A stretch of DNA of 64,000 nt from Clitoria ternatea (lineage: Eukaryota; Streptophyta; Magnoliopsida; Fabales; Fabaceae): contig CM075671.1 of assembly GCA_037962975.1 (NCBI GenBank), forward strand, positions 39,952,501-40,016,500, in the 5' to 3' direction. The position numbers were made by a program, and so were the translations under genes. Each line of letters opens with the position of its first letter. Positions within the stretch are counted from its first letter, which is position 1. This document shows, piece by piece, positions 25,501-40,500 of the stretch. Below the pieces are notes generated by a model. It made no database searches and was not told where the DNA came from. It saw only the letters and a list, made by a program, of their open reading frames with translations.

Positions 25501-28500
25501 AAGGACAAGATTTCTGTAATATCAGCTTCATATAATTACATGTTTATGCTATTTGAAGATTTCCCATTTTGTTTTGGCAGGGTTTTTCTTTTAGCTATTG
25601 GCAAAATCCTCCAATGTATTTTTGCTATTGAATGTGGTTCCATTCATGTATCTGATCAGATGGGTAGGATGGGGAAAGTATCTAGTGGAGAGATGGAAAG
25701 TTATAAACTTAAGAAGGTTGAAAGTGCTAAAAGATGCATGGGTTTAACATTTGTGAAATTTGCAAATTTGGAAGTGTTAGAATTATAAAAATATAGTAAC
25801 AGTATATACTAGGATTAAATATATTTTTTATCTTTATGTAAAATAGGAAACTGTATATCCTGTATTTAAGTACAGGAAGTTACTATATGAAAGATTTGAC
25901 AGGAAATATATGTGTTGGGAAAACTTACTAGCGAGACTGAGGTAGCTCTAAAAAGATTTATGGGTTAAACAACCTGTTAGTGTACTATTTGGATTTAAGT
26001 TTTCTCAAAAGGAATGCTATTTGATTATAAACATTAAAAAAATCAAAACTCAGGTGGGTATATGGGAGTAAAATGTTTTCTCCCATGAATAGAATAGCTG
26101 GTGGGTAAAGAAGTGAAAGCTGGATAAGTGAGTTAGAGGCATTCAGGCAATGGTATCAATACTGAGATTGTGAAAAATGATAGTAACTTTTATGGAATTT
26201 TAGCATGATGGAAGAATTGGCCCTGCAGTGAACTCTAATTTCACTTGACGGGTAGCCTAACAAGGACCATCCTGACGTCTGGTCAAAGTGAAAGTTTTTT
26301 CTGTAAACCAGCTATTGATGGTTTGTCTTATTAAGTGAAGCACACGACACATTATAAAGTGGATTTGTTGACCACGCTTCCCCATTTGACTGTATCGATG
26401 ATTAGTACAGAGATATGGCAATTGCCACTCTATTCATCATACATATTATTATTAAATTCTTTGAAGCTTAATTTGTTTATATATCTTCTACGAATGTGTC
26501 AGAGTTACTTATGACCCTGAATTTTGGATTGGTATTTGGACCCTTGGACTTGATTTTTCTTGTATAAATACTTACATTTTTTTAGTATACAAAATTTATT
26601 TATTGGAAATGAAATTTGGGGATCATATCATGTCACAAGTTGGAAGTTTAAGGTATCTTGGGCCCATTCTCCGTACCAAGTATCAAGCAAGATCTAGGGT
26701 ATCATCAGGGGGAAGAGAAGTAGTAAGCATAATATGTGATTATAAAGTGCCTATTACATTGAATGGAAGAGTTATTGGGAAGTTTGAAGACATGTGACAT
26801 GATAGTAAATGTTGGAGTAAAAAGCCAAATTTAGCCAAGAAAAAAAAGCCAGTGTAATAGTGATGTAAGTTGATAGTTGAATTAACAGAAAATCGAGTCT
26901 AGATGTGATTACGAATGAATGTATGCTGAAAAAAAATTGGTGTAGCACGGAGATAATAGAAACCTGTCCCTGGCCCTTTCAAATGTATAAAGAGAAGACA
27001 ATCACAGGACTCGTGCTTAAAGTGGATCAAGGAATTATATTTGATTAAAAAAGAGGAAAGACTAATGAAAAGCTTCTGAGGAAACCATTAAAGACCGTTT
27101 TCTGAATAAACTTGTTGAAAAAATAGATTTTATATGACCTAGATAATGGATTCATGTAGTTGATCCCACATAACGGGAGAACGCTTTTTTGTTCTTATTG
27201 ATTATGTTTCAAAACTTTTTGCACTGCATCCCGTTCAATTTTTAAAAAATTCAAATTTATTTAGTTCTGTAAATAAAAGATTTAAGTTGAATGATTATGT
27301 TCTGAATGATTATGTTCTTACGTGTAGGATAAAAATGACATGAGTGTGAGCTATGGGTCATGGGTGGCATGAGCACAGGTACAACTTAAAGGATGCCAAA
27401 GGACAACTTGCTCTAAATCTTAAGGTAATATTTGTGTGGGGACAGATTTGTAATTGAAGCTTGCTCCTTGATAAAATATAATCTGGGCTTAAAATATTAG
27501 AAAAAACTTGAGATTTTAATGCAGGCAGCAGGTTACGGAGGAAAGAACCACTTTCCTAGGTGCAAAACCTGTTAAGCAAAGATCCTCAGTTACTTCTCTC
27601 TAATCGTAAAAGGATTATTGTAAAATTCTTAATATGTGCCATGTTTAATAAAAGCAAGGAAGGTAAAATTCTACAACAATTCACTATGTTGTCTTTTGGT
27701 ATCTTGACTAGTTTGAAGATCTCGCACAAGTTTTTCTCTAGGGGTTTGATTATTTTGGTGTGCTTTTGTCCCCGGTCCTTTTAAATGTATAAAGAGATGA
27801 TCACAGGACCTTGTGCTGAAGGTGGATCAAGGAATGATATCTGGATACAAAGAGAAAAGACTAATGAAAGCTTCTAAATGGACTTCCAGCACTTCCCTAT
27901 TTGCATGTAGAGTTGAACACTAACTGCCAAAAAAAAAATGAATTAGTGGTTTGTGTTGTATTACGTCAGATATTTATTACCCCCCATTGAAACCCATCTT
28001 CAACGGGTTATGGTTTGGTACTCTGTTATGCATACTTATTAACTTAAAGGAATCTATTAACTTCAGTATGGTAGCAGAATCTGGTAAACAGAATCAGATA
28101 CCAAAGCTTTTCAGTTGATGTATTCCTACTCTTTGTTACAACTTAATGTTATAACCTACAAGCATTACTATGATATAGTATTATAGTATGGAGGAGGACT
28201 GTTACCAATAATTGATTGATTGAATGTTTTTAAGAGAACCATGCTTCCTTCAAATCCCAATTTAGCCCAGAGGGAGCATGATTTTCAGAGTGGACTTTGG
28301 TCTCAGATTAATGAAAAAATGTGGGACATCACACAAAAAGCATTGTTCTATATTGAAAAACCTGTTCTGGCAACAGATTGGACTTGCTCTGCATCCCACA
28401 GATACAGAGCTAAGTGATTTTACCCTTAACCTTCCTGACCATATTTTCACTAGTCATTAAATTTATCCCTCATGCTGCATTCTTGGTACTTGTCAAGATA

Positions 28501-31500
28501 AATGAATTAATTTTAAACTTGAATCTTTTTGAACCTGTGCATATTCTATTCCTTGTATACTGACACCTATAAATTCAAATACATGGTTCCTCAACTATGC
28601 TACTGCTTTTGATAATAAATTACATCTTGCTTCTGAAGTCTGAACTAGGAACTAGGATTTAATTCTATGATGGCTAATGACTGACTCCTGTTGTTGCAAC
28701 TTAAGTCATGTTTAGTTCGCAAGTTTTCTAAGAAAAATGGAAAACTATTCTTGAAAAAGTTAGTAAAATAGAAAAGGTGTTTGTTTACAAAATATTCAAA
28801 TAAAACTTATAGAAAACTGAAAACAGGGTTTTCTATTTTTTTAAGAAAAATAGAGAAGTCTTTAAAGAAGTTTTTCAAGAAAAATGAAAAGTGGAAAAAA
28901 TTTTCAAGAATTTTTTTATCTATTCCTGGAAAATGAAAATTTTGAAAAATAAGCAGAAAACTTTTCTCAAAAAACTATGATAATTTTTTGTAACTAAAGC
29001 AGCCTTAATCTTTGAACTAATAAAGGACATGTAGACATCACTTACCAAGGAAATTAATTGCGTATATGCATAGGGAGTTAAAACTAAACCTTCCTATTTG
29101 TTTCATTTTCTGAATAGCAAGGATATCTTCCAATAAACAATTGAAGACTAATAGTCGTCCTTTTTGAAGTGTAAGATTAATGAAATGGCTTTTTCCTTTA
29201 TGAACAAAGCCTTTTTGATACATGCTAGGATTTAAATCCCTATCAATGTGTCTAAAACGACTAAGTGTCTGTTTGGTATGTAGTTGAGGAAATGAGGTTC
29301 AGAAAAACAAGAAATCTAATGATTGATATTGATCCTTCACGTCATTTGAGACAATCAAAACTTTGTTTGACTGTAGGATTAAAAAACCCCCTCCCACAAC
29401 CTCTGTTTGGGCTCAGCAAACGGCCAAGCAAACAGATTGTCAGTTATCTAGTAATTGTTCTGGATTTTGTTGTCAGCTAACCCTTTATATTGAAGTAGTG
29501 CAACCCTCATTGGTTGTTATTTTTACATGTTGCCCATCCCAACCGTGCCATTGTTTTTAGAGTTTGATGCACCAAGAAACTAGCTTCTTTGTTGGTGGGA
29601 CATTTATGATTGTTCAGTAGAGTAGTAAAGCATTTATCTAATTTTTGGCTTATACAAGAACTTAGAGGTCAATTTCCTTATTTTTTTAATCAAACACACT
29701 AGGTACTAGATTCTCAATTTCAAATAGGTAGGTTTAGAACAATCAGTTGCATGCTGTCCTTCAATAGTTCTAGATTTATTGGATCTTGTACTTCGGGAAA
29801 GAATGGCTGGGAGGAAGTCCTCCAAATTGATTTGCTCTTTTTCGGGTGGCTGCCCCTAAAATAATAATTTTTTCTCTTGAACTTGAAAGTATAATGTGTT
29901 TGTTCACCAATACTCTGAAAAAAAAAAGAGAGAAAACTAGCAGACTTGAGGATGCATGTATTATATTACGTATATTTTCAGCCATTTCTTTTTTCTACTA
30001 TTAAGGAATTTTGATGTTCTATGCAATTGTATGATAATTTCTTGTAAGACATCATGTGTTGAGTGTAAACTCAAACGAATGTTGGCATAAGATATTTATA
30101 AATACCTTGATTTCAGAGGCTGAACTCCCAACTTGATTATGTTCTTCTTTTGATTTGTTGTATCGGTCAGTTACTGATTTCATACTGGAAAAAGAAGTCA
30201 TTCAAAATCAGAATGCGTTAGATATTTGCTCTGTTGATTGTAACATTAAGGTCAAAGAAACTAGGGTCATAGTATGCTGATTGCAGAAAGATAATTATAG
30301 CTTATGATAAACTTATGAAACTTCTATCAATTTGTTAGCCGGTTCACTTCACGTCACATCTTTTGATAAATGTATATCTTATTAGAATGGCCAGGCTTAA
30401 ACTTAAAATACCCTTGGCCGAGAGTTAGTTTTAGAGCCGTGCTTGTAGAGATATTCATAGACCAAATAAAGAATAACCAAGTTCAAGTAGGCAACAGGTT
30501 GATATATGTTAATCAGCAGAGTGCTGGACTAGTTCAAGTAAGGGAAGTGTTGGGTGTGTTCCAAAGATATTTGCCTCTCTTTGAAGCATAATTCGTAAAG
30601 CTATGTTCGTAATAGAATATCTGAATATTTAATTTCTTGCATGAAATGGTGTGTGATTTGAAGTGATAGATTTGTCATCTACACTATGATTGACCTAAAG
30701 CAGTACATTTTGAGGTTGACCTAGGCTATTGGTTAAAGATATGTTAGGCACAATGTTGCACCTTTTTGGGTACTCTAAAGAACAACAATCCTTTAGAATG
30801 ATTGAGTGGGTCTTGGAAAAGGCTTTAGGCATAGAAGAAGATGCTTAATACCAAAATTTGTATCATCCACATAGCCAGAATTGGTGTGCATAACAAGTAA
30901 CTGATGTTCACCTGCACCTGATACACAGTCCAGCTAACAATGAGTAGGATGTCTCCGATATTTGTGACAAACACCAGCTCCATACATCTCATACCATATT
31001 GGAGGTGCTGTCGTTTTGGAATCAATGCTCCCTCACTTGATGGCTCTTCTAGGAACTAACATGCCATCATTATAGGTATGACCCCAAACATACCACCTCA
31101 AATGAACTTTGGTATGTTTTTTCTTGTTATTAACTCTGCTTAAGCTCTTGTGTACTCTACGAACTTCAGCATTATAATCCTTTGCAGGGAGACATTACCC
31201 CTCACCTTTGGAAACGCACATTGGATTCGCATACCAAATCACAAGGAGTTATTCCCCTTAATGGTTTCCTAGAAGACCTAGGTTCCCCACGGGACCTTAG
31301 GATATACATACTGTATTTCCATTAGACCAATATCACCTGTGCGATAGAGAGCATATCAAATTCTATATCTAGGATTGATCCAGCTACCATGATGAGAAGG
31401 CAGTGGATCTTAGGGGTGGCCAAGGAAATTGTGAAGATGTAAACTCCCTGGAGGACCAGGTGAAAGGCTAACTCGTGCGAGTAACCCTGAATAAACTTTA

Positions 31501-34500
31501 ACTGCTCATTTTTGGTTTCCACCATCCACAAATCTAGAATTAGCTGCTAATGTAACGTAATCCTAGTAATCTTATGAAACATTGATGAGAAAAAGGAACT
31601 TAGTGAAACGCAAGTTTCTTATGTTAGCTTCATTGTGAAGTCTAGTAATTTTCTTCCCTTTTGGTCTTCTGAATACTATTTATTCTTGCCTCTCGCCTTT
31701 TCAAAAATGGGGGACGGGTAAAAAGGGCATGGTTGCAATGCGGGAGAACCCACTTCGGTAATGGGGGCCGTAATGCACCTAGCCGGTGCGGCCAAGCTGT
31801 TTATCAAAGCATATCAAAACATTGTGTTTATCATACAACAAGTGATTTTAATTACTCATGCTCATTAGACTTAGCTAATATATATTGTTTTAAACTTAGC
31901 TCTTGTTTTACTAAAATAGTTTTATTAATCCATTATGTTGCACTATCTTGTTGAGGCTTCGAATCAAATCTTTTTCCTTACCCAGGGGACATTTATGGTG
32001 GCTTATACATCAATATGAATAAAATCTAGTACATGATTGCCTTTAACAATTGGTCTACCAAACTTTAATCCCTAATAGTTGCTTATCATAAATTACTTTG
32101 TAGAGAGGTAAGCTTACAGGTTTGATCATGAGTGGATTACATTTCATAAGGGCTTTTAGGCCTTACTCTAGCTTGGGAATGCACATATTCTCTTCTTCTT
32201 AACCAACATTTACAATCTTGACCAAAAAAAGAAACATTTACAATCGATGTTTTTGACTTAGAGATGTTGACTCCGACGAGTTGACCTGCCAACCCGCCTA
32301 AAACAGGACATGACAAGTTGACCAAATTTATTTCACGGAATATTCCATAGAATTGGCCCGTCTTGCCCTATATTTTTGTGGATTTTTGGCGTGACGGGGT
32401 GAGTTGGCCAGGTGAGTTATATAATATTTTATTTTAAAAAATAATAATATAATATTAATAATATCTTATAGAAGTTTTTAGAGAATACACTTTATTAGTT
32501 TGATTCTTAGTGTTAGTGGTAGTTTGATAACTTTAATCACCGGTCTTAGATAATGAACTTGACTAGTTTAATTATTGATGTTGGTTTGATTATTTACTTT
32601 GTATAAATATTGTATTGAATATTAATGAAAACTTAAATGTTTAGTTTTTATTTATTATGTTAATTTATTATGAGGAATGAGATTATTTTATTTTAGTGCA
32701 TTACTTTCATTAGTGATTTAGAATTATTAATATAATTATATTCAAATCTTTTATTTTAGTGGTATACTACTTTATTTTTTAATTACTTTTTTTATTAAAA
32801 ATAATAAGTTAATTAATTTTTATTAATTTTTATATTTTTAAGTGGATCGACCTTTAACCAACCTCCTATTAAATTTTTTTCCAAATACTAAATAATTTTA
32901 ATTTTTTAAAAATTTAAAATTTGACAGGCTAACCCGCCCTGTTTTGTACCGTCATCAAAACAGGGCGAATCAAAAATTTCAACCCGCTTTCGATAGGGAG
33001 CCAAGCCAACCTAGTATTTTGGTGGGTTGATGGCGGGGCGAAACAGGTAACCCGCTTTGACTTTTGCAATGCATCTTTCAAAAACAAGCATAAATTAGAT
33101 GTTGATCTTTATTTTATAACTGACTTTCTTTGTCTTAATCACTAGAGAATTGTTTTTCATCAACTTTACAATCCCTCATTTAGTGTGGATTGATGGCATG
33201 TTAATTAAAATAAATTTTTCATTAAATTCGTCACACGTCATACCTATTGAATTGTGTAAATAGTACTATAATTTAGTTTAAACAATACCAACTCCAACAA
33301 ATTCTGAGACATGATCATTTCAAATGAATACCTGTGCCCTTTCGAGATGGAGATTTAAGTCTGAAACCAATGTTGATGAGATGCTATGTGCCATATCCAC
33401 CAAAATTCGTGATCCGTACATTAAAGTAACTTTAACCATGAACCTTCTTTCTCCAAATTTCATCAAAAGTTAATAAAATATATAAGAACTCTGCTACAGG
33501 ATGACAATTTCACTCAGTAACTCTCAAGATCATCCCATTAAAATTGCTTATAGTAATTGTTTTTTGCTTGTGGCTTCGTATAAGATATCTCCATCATTTT
33601 AGGTACTTGCAAGACATCTTTGAGAGGTTGTTGCTTCAAAATTCCTTCTTGTACTTTTTATTAAATACAAAATAGTTTATAATTTATATCAAACACCTTT
33701 TCATCCCACACTAATAATGAGTTGAAGTAAAAGTCTTGCACGCTCATTCTCTTCTAATTTGAAATTTAATGCTCTTAATTGAGAAAAATAAAGTAGACTG
33801 TTGTCGTAGATAAGGAGACATTACTCATTTGGACTTATTAATATCAAATTTTGCTATCATATTTTCCAAAACTAAGTAAAAATACACAACTTCTCCCGTA
33901 ACATTATCCATGGCCTGTATAATGGCCTAAAACTTGTGGTTTTAGTAGCACAGGTTGGTACCCTAGTTACAATAATGTTATTATGTGAATAAAATAGATG
34001 AGAAAATTAAAACAGAAACTTTTATTAAGTGAAAGCATATTACAATATCTCTCATCATACAAACGAAAAATGTTAACATTCTATCTTAATAATACAAGAG
34101 ATTATCTTTTTCTCTTTGAAACAAGATGATGGAAAATTAACTAATGAAGTTTGTATTTGTAGGCAAAGCTAAAAATGTATGCCCTGTAATGTTACTTATG
34201 AAAGTAGGAAATTTTATTGACCTTTCTGGACCTCTAATGGTAGCAAGAATAATTTACTTCGCCAATTATTCATTTTTTGACCTTTTCTTTTCACAATTGA
34301 CTTTATGGGTAAATTATACTTGAACCAAGTTAAGTGATATATAATAACTCTTTAACAAGACCTTTTCATGCCGTCCCGTTTTCCACATTGCTAATTTTTA
34401 TGAGAAAACACGAGCCAAATAATAGGTCTGCAATTCCAAGCAAAGGTCCTTCCTACACGATCTATGACAAAGTGCGTGTTCTTGGAAGTTATAAGAAAGT

Positions 34501-37500
34501 GATTTTAGCATTTTATAGTAATTTGTATTACAGAAGTTAAAAAGAAAACGGGGGAATTAAGATAGAGAGAAGTTGAAACCACGCAGGCCGGGGACATGGG
34601 TGTATTCAACTGAAATACTAGATCAAACAAATGCTTGGAGCAATGTTAACAGAAGTGGTGATCATACTGGTCAGTCAGAGGTTAGTGATTGAATCAATGA
34701 ATCATTAATTGAACCCGTTAAATCAGATAAATAAAATAGTTTTCATTTCCTAATCAAAAGATTTTTATAATTTTGAATACAAGTTTTGTATATATTTATT
34801 AATTGGTCTAAGTTTTCAACAAAACATGTGTCAGTCTAGTGGTTAGTGCGTAGATATCTGTCTTTTAAATGGTGGTGGAGGGTTTGAATTTAAAAAGAAG
34901 TTTTTCTTCATAATTTTAAAATTTAATGTGCAGTCTACCCATACTAAATTTAACCGGGTCATTAACCAAATTGGATCCATCTAATCGGTCGATTAAATCT
35001 GATTTGAAAAACAGTGGGTTGGAGTGCTTATGGTATAAAAATGTTTTTTTTTTAAAGATCATGATGCACATTCAATTTGCATCATATTTCTTATGAAGTC
35101 TATGCAGTGTTATAACAATGTCGTGGCGTATTTAATAGATTTGGCCTAAATGACTTTAAAGTAGAAAAATAAACATTAATTCTTAAATGAAAAGGTTTCA
35201 TTAACTGATAAGAGAAAATCGTTAAACCCCAAACCTAAGCTGAGCTGAATGAAAAAATTGTTAATTATTGTAAAATTTTGATGGTTGTTATAAATATTTT
35301 TGTATTATATTATAATTTCAACGATCATCAATAAAATTTAACCAGACACTTTAAATAGATTGAATCCATATTTGATTATGCAAGTTTAAATTCATATTTA
35401 ATTGTGTATATATATTTTTTTATTGTTTGAACATCCCATCATTGACAATACTTATTCCCGCTAAAAAAGATTAACTTAAGGTAGTATTTGCTATCCAGAA
35501 TTATTTTATCATCCGATAAGAAAAAAATTGGGATTGAGATTCTTAAGAATATAATTATCAGAAAAATGCACGAAATATTGATAATTTTGAATTCGCCTAA
35601 AAAATATTATATTTTTTATCATGGTAAATTTTAGTAATATTCCCTCTAGTCATTTTTTATTTGATTTATCCCTTAGAAGCATTATTGGTAGCAACAATAA
35701 TCTTTCTATTTGTATACCAAGACCTAATAGTACCACATTCTCTTGAAACTCAAACCTGTCACGTGATTTACTTGTTTCAAAGTATATTATCTTTATTCTT
35801 TCAAACAAAACGCTTTACTAAATTCACAAAAATTAAAAAATGTAGCTAATATAGTTAAAGACTTGTCTTTTAATTTTTCAAAATTGCATGATTTTAGTCT
35901 TTTAATTTTTTTAAATCACGTGAAGAAGCTTACAATAGTTTTTTAACTCTAAAACCAACTTAGCTAAACCCTCTTACTAGAAAAATGATCTTATTAAAAA
36001 GTCATACATTGTAAATTAATTAAAAATGGTATTATAAAAATAAAAAATCTCAAATTATTATGGAAAAGCTATTTCCACCCTTAAAGATGGAAATTATTAT
36101 GTTTCACTTAGTTATAAATTTGGGTAAATTATACAAATCCTCTTTGAAGTTTATGAATATGACACAAAGCACTAAAAGTTTGTAAAATCTACACCCCTTT
36201 TCCATTTGCTCATTTGGCTATTAGAATATAGCTACAAAATATTATTTTCATGATTAACCTTTTAAATTTGTTTAATTATTGTAAGAATATAAACACTACA
36301 ATTCTGGGACACTTTTATTTCAACCTGTACAACACTTCTATTTCTTCTCTGCCCTCATTTGTTGATTTCGCTCTTTTGTATGCCTTTCTCAATTGCACGG
36401 AGGCTAACAATTTGAGTTCTGACCACATCTTTAAGTTAACCTTAAAATCTTGTCACGACGAGAGTTTACGACAGGTAAGGGATGTGGCAAGGGATCACAA
36501 CCTAGTGACACGACGAGAGTTTACGACAGGTCATACTAACAGGTAGAGAAACAGATACAACGGGTATTTACTAATTTTTAGTATATTTTAAAAATAATAA
36601 TAAGAAATAAAACATAATATAATGTATTAAATATAATATTACTTCAATATGATATAATATAAATTAATATTGTATAATACATTAGAATTTCATGCATTAA
36701 AAATATTAATATTTTTATCTCATAACAAAATAATAAAAAACTTAAATATTTAAGTATATTTAATAAAAAAATTTAATATTAATAATCATATATGTACTTC
36801 TGAAATGTGTTGTGTAATACCAATATTCATCTATTTAGTAAATATATGTATTTATGGGTGTAAGTGTTTTTACCACCCTTACCGGGGTTGGTATCCTACA
36901 CATATTTGTTGGAATATCATTTAGTTGATTATTAGTCTTTGAGGTTCAACTTACTTAACGGTCTATTTAGAGTGGTTGCGAGTTTCTAGTTTTTGGTTTT
37001 TAAAGGCTAATTTGAAAACAACTTTTTCAGTAAAAATAGTGATGAAGTGAGTTTTTATCCATTTTCAAAATAGTTTTTAGTCATTTTTAAAAATAAGAAA
37101 AATGGTTTTTATTTTTTGTTTTATAAACTTTTGACCTTCGTTGTTCACTAACACCACCATCATCGTTGCTGTCGACGCCACCCCAAACCCTGCACCACCA
37201 TCACCGCCACCACCACCACAACCCCCGCTACCACCGCTATCATTCTTACCATCACAATACCTTTTACCACCGCCACCATCATCCTCATCACCACTATTGT
37301 GACCATTATCGTCACCATTACCACCACAACCACCATCACCACTACCGTTCACAACCAACTACATCATTGTTCCCACCACCACCATTGTCACTATCATCAC
37401 CACCACCATACCACTACAACCATAATTGTCACTACCACCCCTACAACACCACTCTTGTTCCCACCATCAACACCTCCTTCTCCACTACCATTGCCACAAC

Positions 37501-40500
37501 CACCACCACGATTGCCATAACCATTATTGTCATCGCTACCGCTATCACCATCGTTCCCACCACTATCATCATCTTGTCGCGACCACCACCATTACTATCA
37601 TTGTCATCATCATGACCACTACGGATGTCAAAACAGGTTGGGTCCAGTAGGTCGGCTCACCAACCTGCCTACAAAATGGAAAGGCGGGTCAAGAAAATTT
37701 AGCATGTAACCATATTAAATTTAGCCCGCCCCACCCTGCATTTTGGTGGGGCAAGGTGGGCCAACCTAGTGGGCTAATAAACATATAATTTTTTGGAATT
37801 ACTAGTATAATTATGTTCAAAATTTTTCATTTTAGCACTATATTACTTTTTGTTTTTTAATTTAATAAACTTTCTCTTTTTTACTTCTTAAAAGTAATAA
37901 GCTAATTGATTTTTATTACTTTGATTATTTTATACATATTTTAGCTGGATCAACCTGCTACTAAAAACATTGGAATTTGTTGTTATTTTTTAAAGCTTGA
38001 TAAGCCAATTTGCCATCAAAATGGGGCAAGCTAGAAATTACAGCCCGTCTTTGATAAGGGGCCAAACCCACCCTGCCTTGCATTTGACGGGTCAAAGACA
38101 GGTTGACCTGCATTAACAACTCTAGTCACCACCACCATACCACCACAACCATCATTGTCACTACCGCCTCCATCGTCACCATCACCACCTTCATTGTCAT
38201 TGTCACCAACCCATCACCACATCCATCACCATCATCACAACGATAATGAACTCCACTACTACCATCGTTGAAATCACAAGCATCCCCTCCACCACCACCA
38301 CCACCGTTGTCATCACAATCATCATTGTCATCGTCGCCACCATCACCGTAACGACGACCACCACCTAACCACCCTCGTTGCCGCCACCACCATCATTGTA
38401 AAAGATATGATATTACTATTAATATTATTATATTATTATAGTTGTTTATGTATAATACTTTTGATCATAAATATGAAACTTTTACAATAACTTCTTAAAA
38501 TTCAAAACCATATAAACCAAAACATGAAAGTAAAAACCAAAAATAAATTTTAACTTTTTAAAAAAATTTAAAGTAAAAACCAAAAACCATCCTGAACGAG
38601 ACCTAATACAAGACCAATATGAATTGACATGATAATTGAGTTTTAAACAATTATTGAACATGCATACAAGAAAATATTTATTAGAGAAATTGTTTCTAGT
38701 ATAATAAAAGAATATTTATTAGATAATATTTGCAATGCATATCGTAAAGTTCAAATCATGTTTCTTTCACTTAGATTTTGTTAGATTAATATAATCAGAG
38801 AAACTCTATATAACATAATTAGTCTTATATTTATGTAATTAGTCTTAATTAAAGCAATTGTATATTCTATAATTATATACATTTTTCTATGAATTCAATA
38901 GTTCTACTATGGTTTAAATATACAAAATTCATAATACATTCTTTTGTTTTCTCTCTATCTCTCTCTCAACCTGGTTTCTAAAGCCTAATGAGAGAGACCT
39001 TTTTTTCCGTGATTCTTTAGTGGGCCCATTACTCATTGTGTAATTTTTCTCAAAAAACGTATTCCTTTTGCGAGTTTTGAATCTCTTCGATCATGCTATT
39101 TCACCTTTGCCCACTGCCAAAGCTAATCTTTTTTTACCATTGGCCACACCATCCGAGTTGCCTCCTCCAGTTCGGTCAATCCTCACCAATCTAGTTCCAT
39201 TTGGAGCTCCTCTTTTGTGTGTTTTTTCCACACCCCGCCCATTTCAATGACATGTTTGACAACCAATTCTAACGTCACAGCTTAAGGTTTGCTCACTATA
39301 GAAACCTCAACATGGATCTGTCCTCGATTAGGTTTTGCAGCACCTATTCGTCCTTGTGTTTGCTCTTTTTGAGGTATTGTGTATTTTCTCTTTATTTTCA
39401 ATGTCCCACATGGTTACCAACTACGCTTCGTTCTATTTTGAGCAATTAGATGATAAAAACTACTTCTCTTGGTCTTCTATCATTGAACTTTAGCTTGTTG
39501 GGTAGGCTTATAAGACACATCTCACCAAAATGGAAGACAATGCCTCGACAAATGAGTACCCTCAATGGAAAAAAATGGATGCTTAGTTGTGTTGCATCAT
39601 TTGGGCCACCATTCATCCATCTCTTCGTCATGTCTTTCGTATTCATAAAACCTATAAAGTCGTTTGGACACAAGCCAACCAATTCTTTACAACCATTACT
39701 CGCGAGCTCTGTTAGGTTTGTGAAGATCTTATGACCACCCTTTGTTCTCATCATATTAAGGGTTCTATGGTGACTTATTTGGGCACAGTCTCTAGTCTTT
39801 TTTTATGATAAACTACTCCCTTTCACTGCCACTCTTGTACAAAGCTTGGAAATCACTAAAAGTTCTTCATGTCCTTGGCCTTATATGGTTTTCCTGTAGA
39901 CTTTTCTTTTGTTCATGATTAGATATTGGATAGTCCCATAGAAGCTACCCAAGACAGTATTTGGGCAATCTCCCTTCATCTTCCGCCTAAAGTTACCATT
40001 GAATCTTTGCCTCCCTTTATTCTTGTTGATCCTTTAGCTTTGGCTTCTCACGACAGCAACAAACCTTCGTGTGAGGTTTTGGTGCGACTATTGTAAAGGC
40101 CAAGACACACAATGATAAGTGTTGGACTCTACATGGCCAACCTCCTCGCACCGCCCATGTTACTCAAAGTTTTGTGCTTACCTCTTCGGCTTCCACTTGA
40201 TCGTTGCCTCCAGATCCTACTACATCACCTTCTTACAATGAGTTCATGAAGTTGTATGAAGACCGTTAGGCCTCAAGTTCCATTATTTTTGTTGCACATA
40301 CTAGTAATCTTGTTACTAATATTTCTAATTATTTGGGCTCTTAGGCCCTTAGCTATAGGGCTACTGATCATCTCACTAATAATAATTTTTTTCTTCTTAT
40401 TCTACTTTTGGTTATTTACCTTCTGTTACTATGGCAAATAGTTCTTGAACACAATCTCAGGGTGTTGGTATTAGTCATCCTCTTCCTTCTCTTTCTATTC

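Larger units (their letters stand above)
25102..30105 (-). other. MADS intron 2 (5.0 kb)
   Basis: Intron between exons 2 and 3. It contains a LINE reverse-transcriptase scrap (26600-26797), a pair of direct repeats (26966-27077 and 27768-27875) and a possible AT-rich MITE (28707-29006). The remainder shows nothing recognisable. Confidence 0.9.

Noticed and set aside
31695..31830. GC-rich patch (GGGGGCCGTAATGCACC) that momentarily looked like organellar rRNA
   Set aside because: I could not extend the similarity beyond a few bases or place it in a known rRNA helix. A nucleotide search against plastid and mitochondrial genomes would settle it.
36451..36531. CRISPR-like direct repeats
   Set aside because: Only two copies in a plant intron; a local duplication is sufficient.
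37166..37650. Histidine/threonine-rich and glycine/valine-rich proteins on both strands
   Set aside because: They are translations of a CAN-triplet array; every frame is open because the repeat lacks stop codons.
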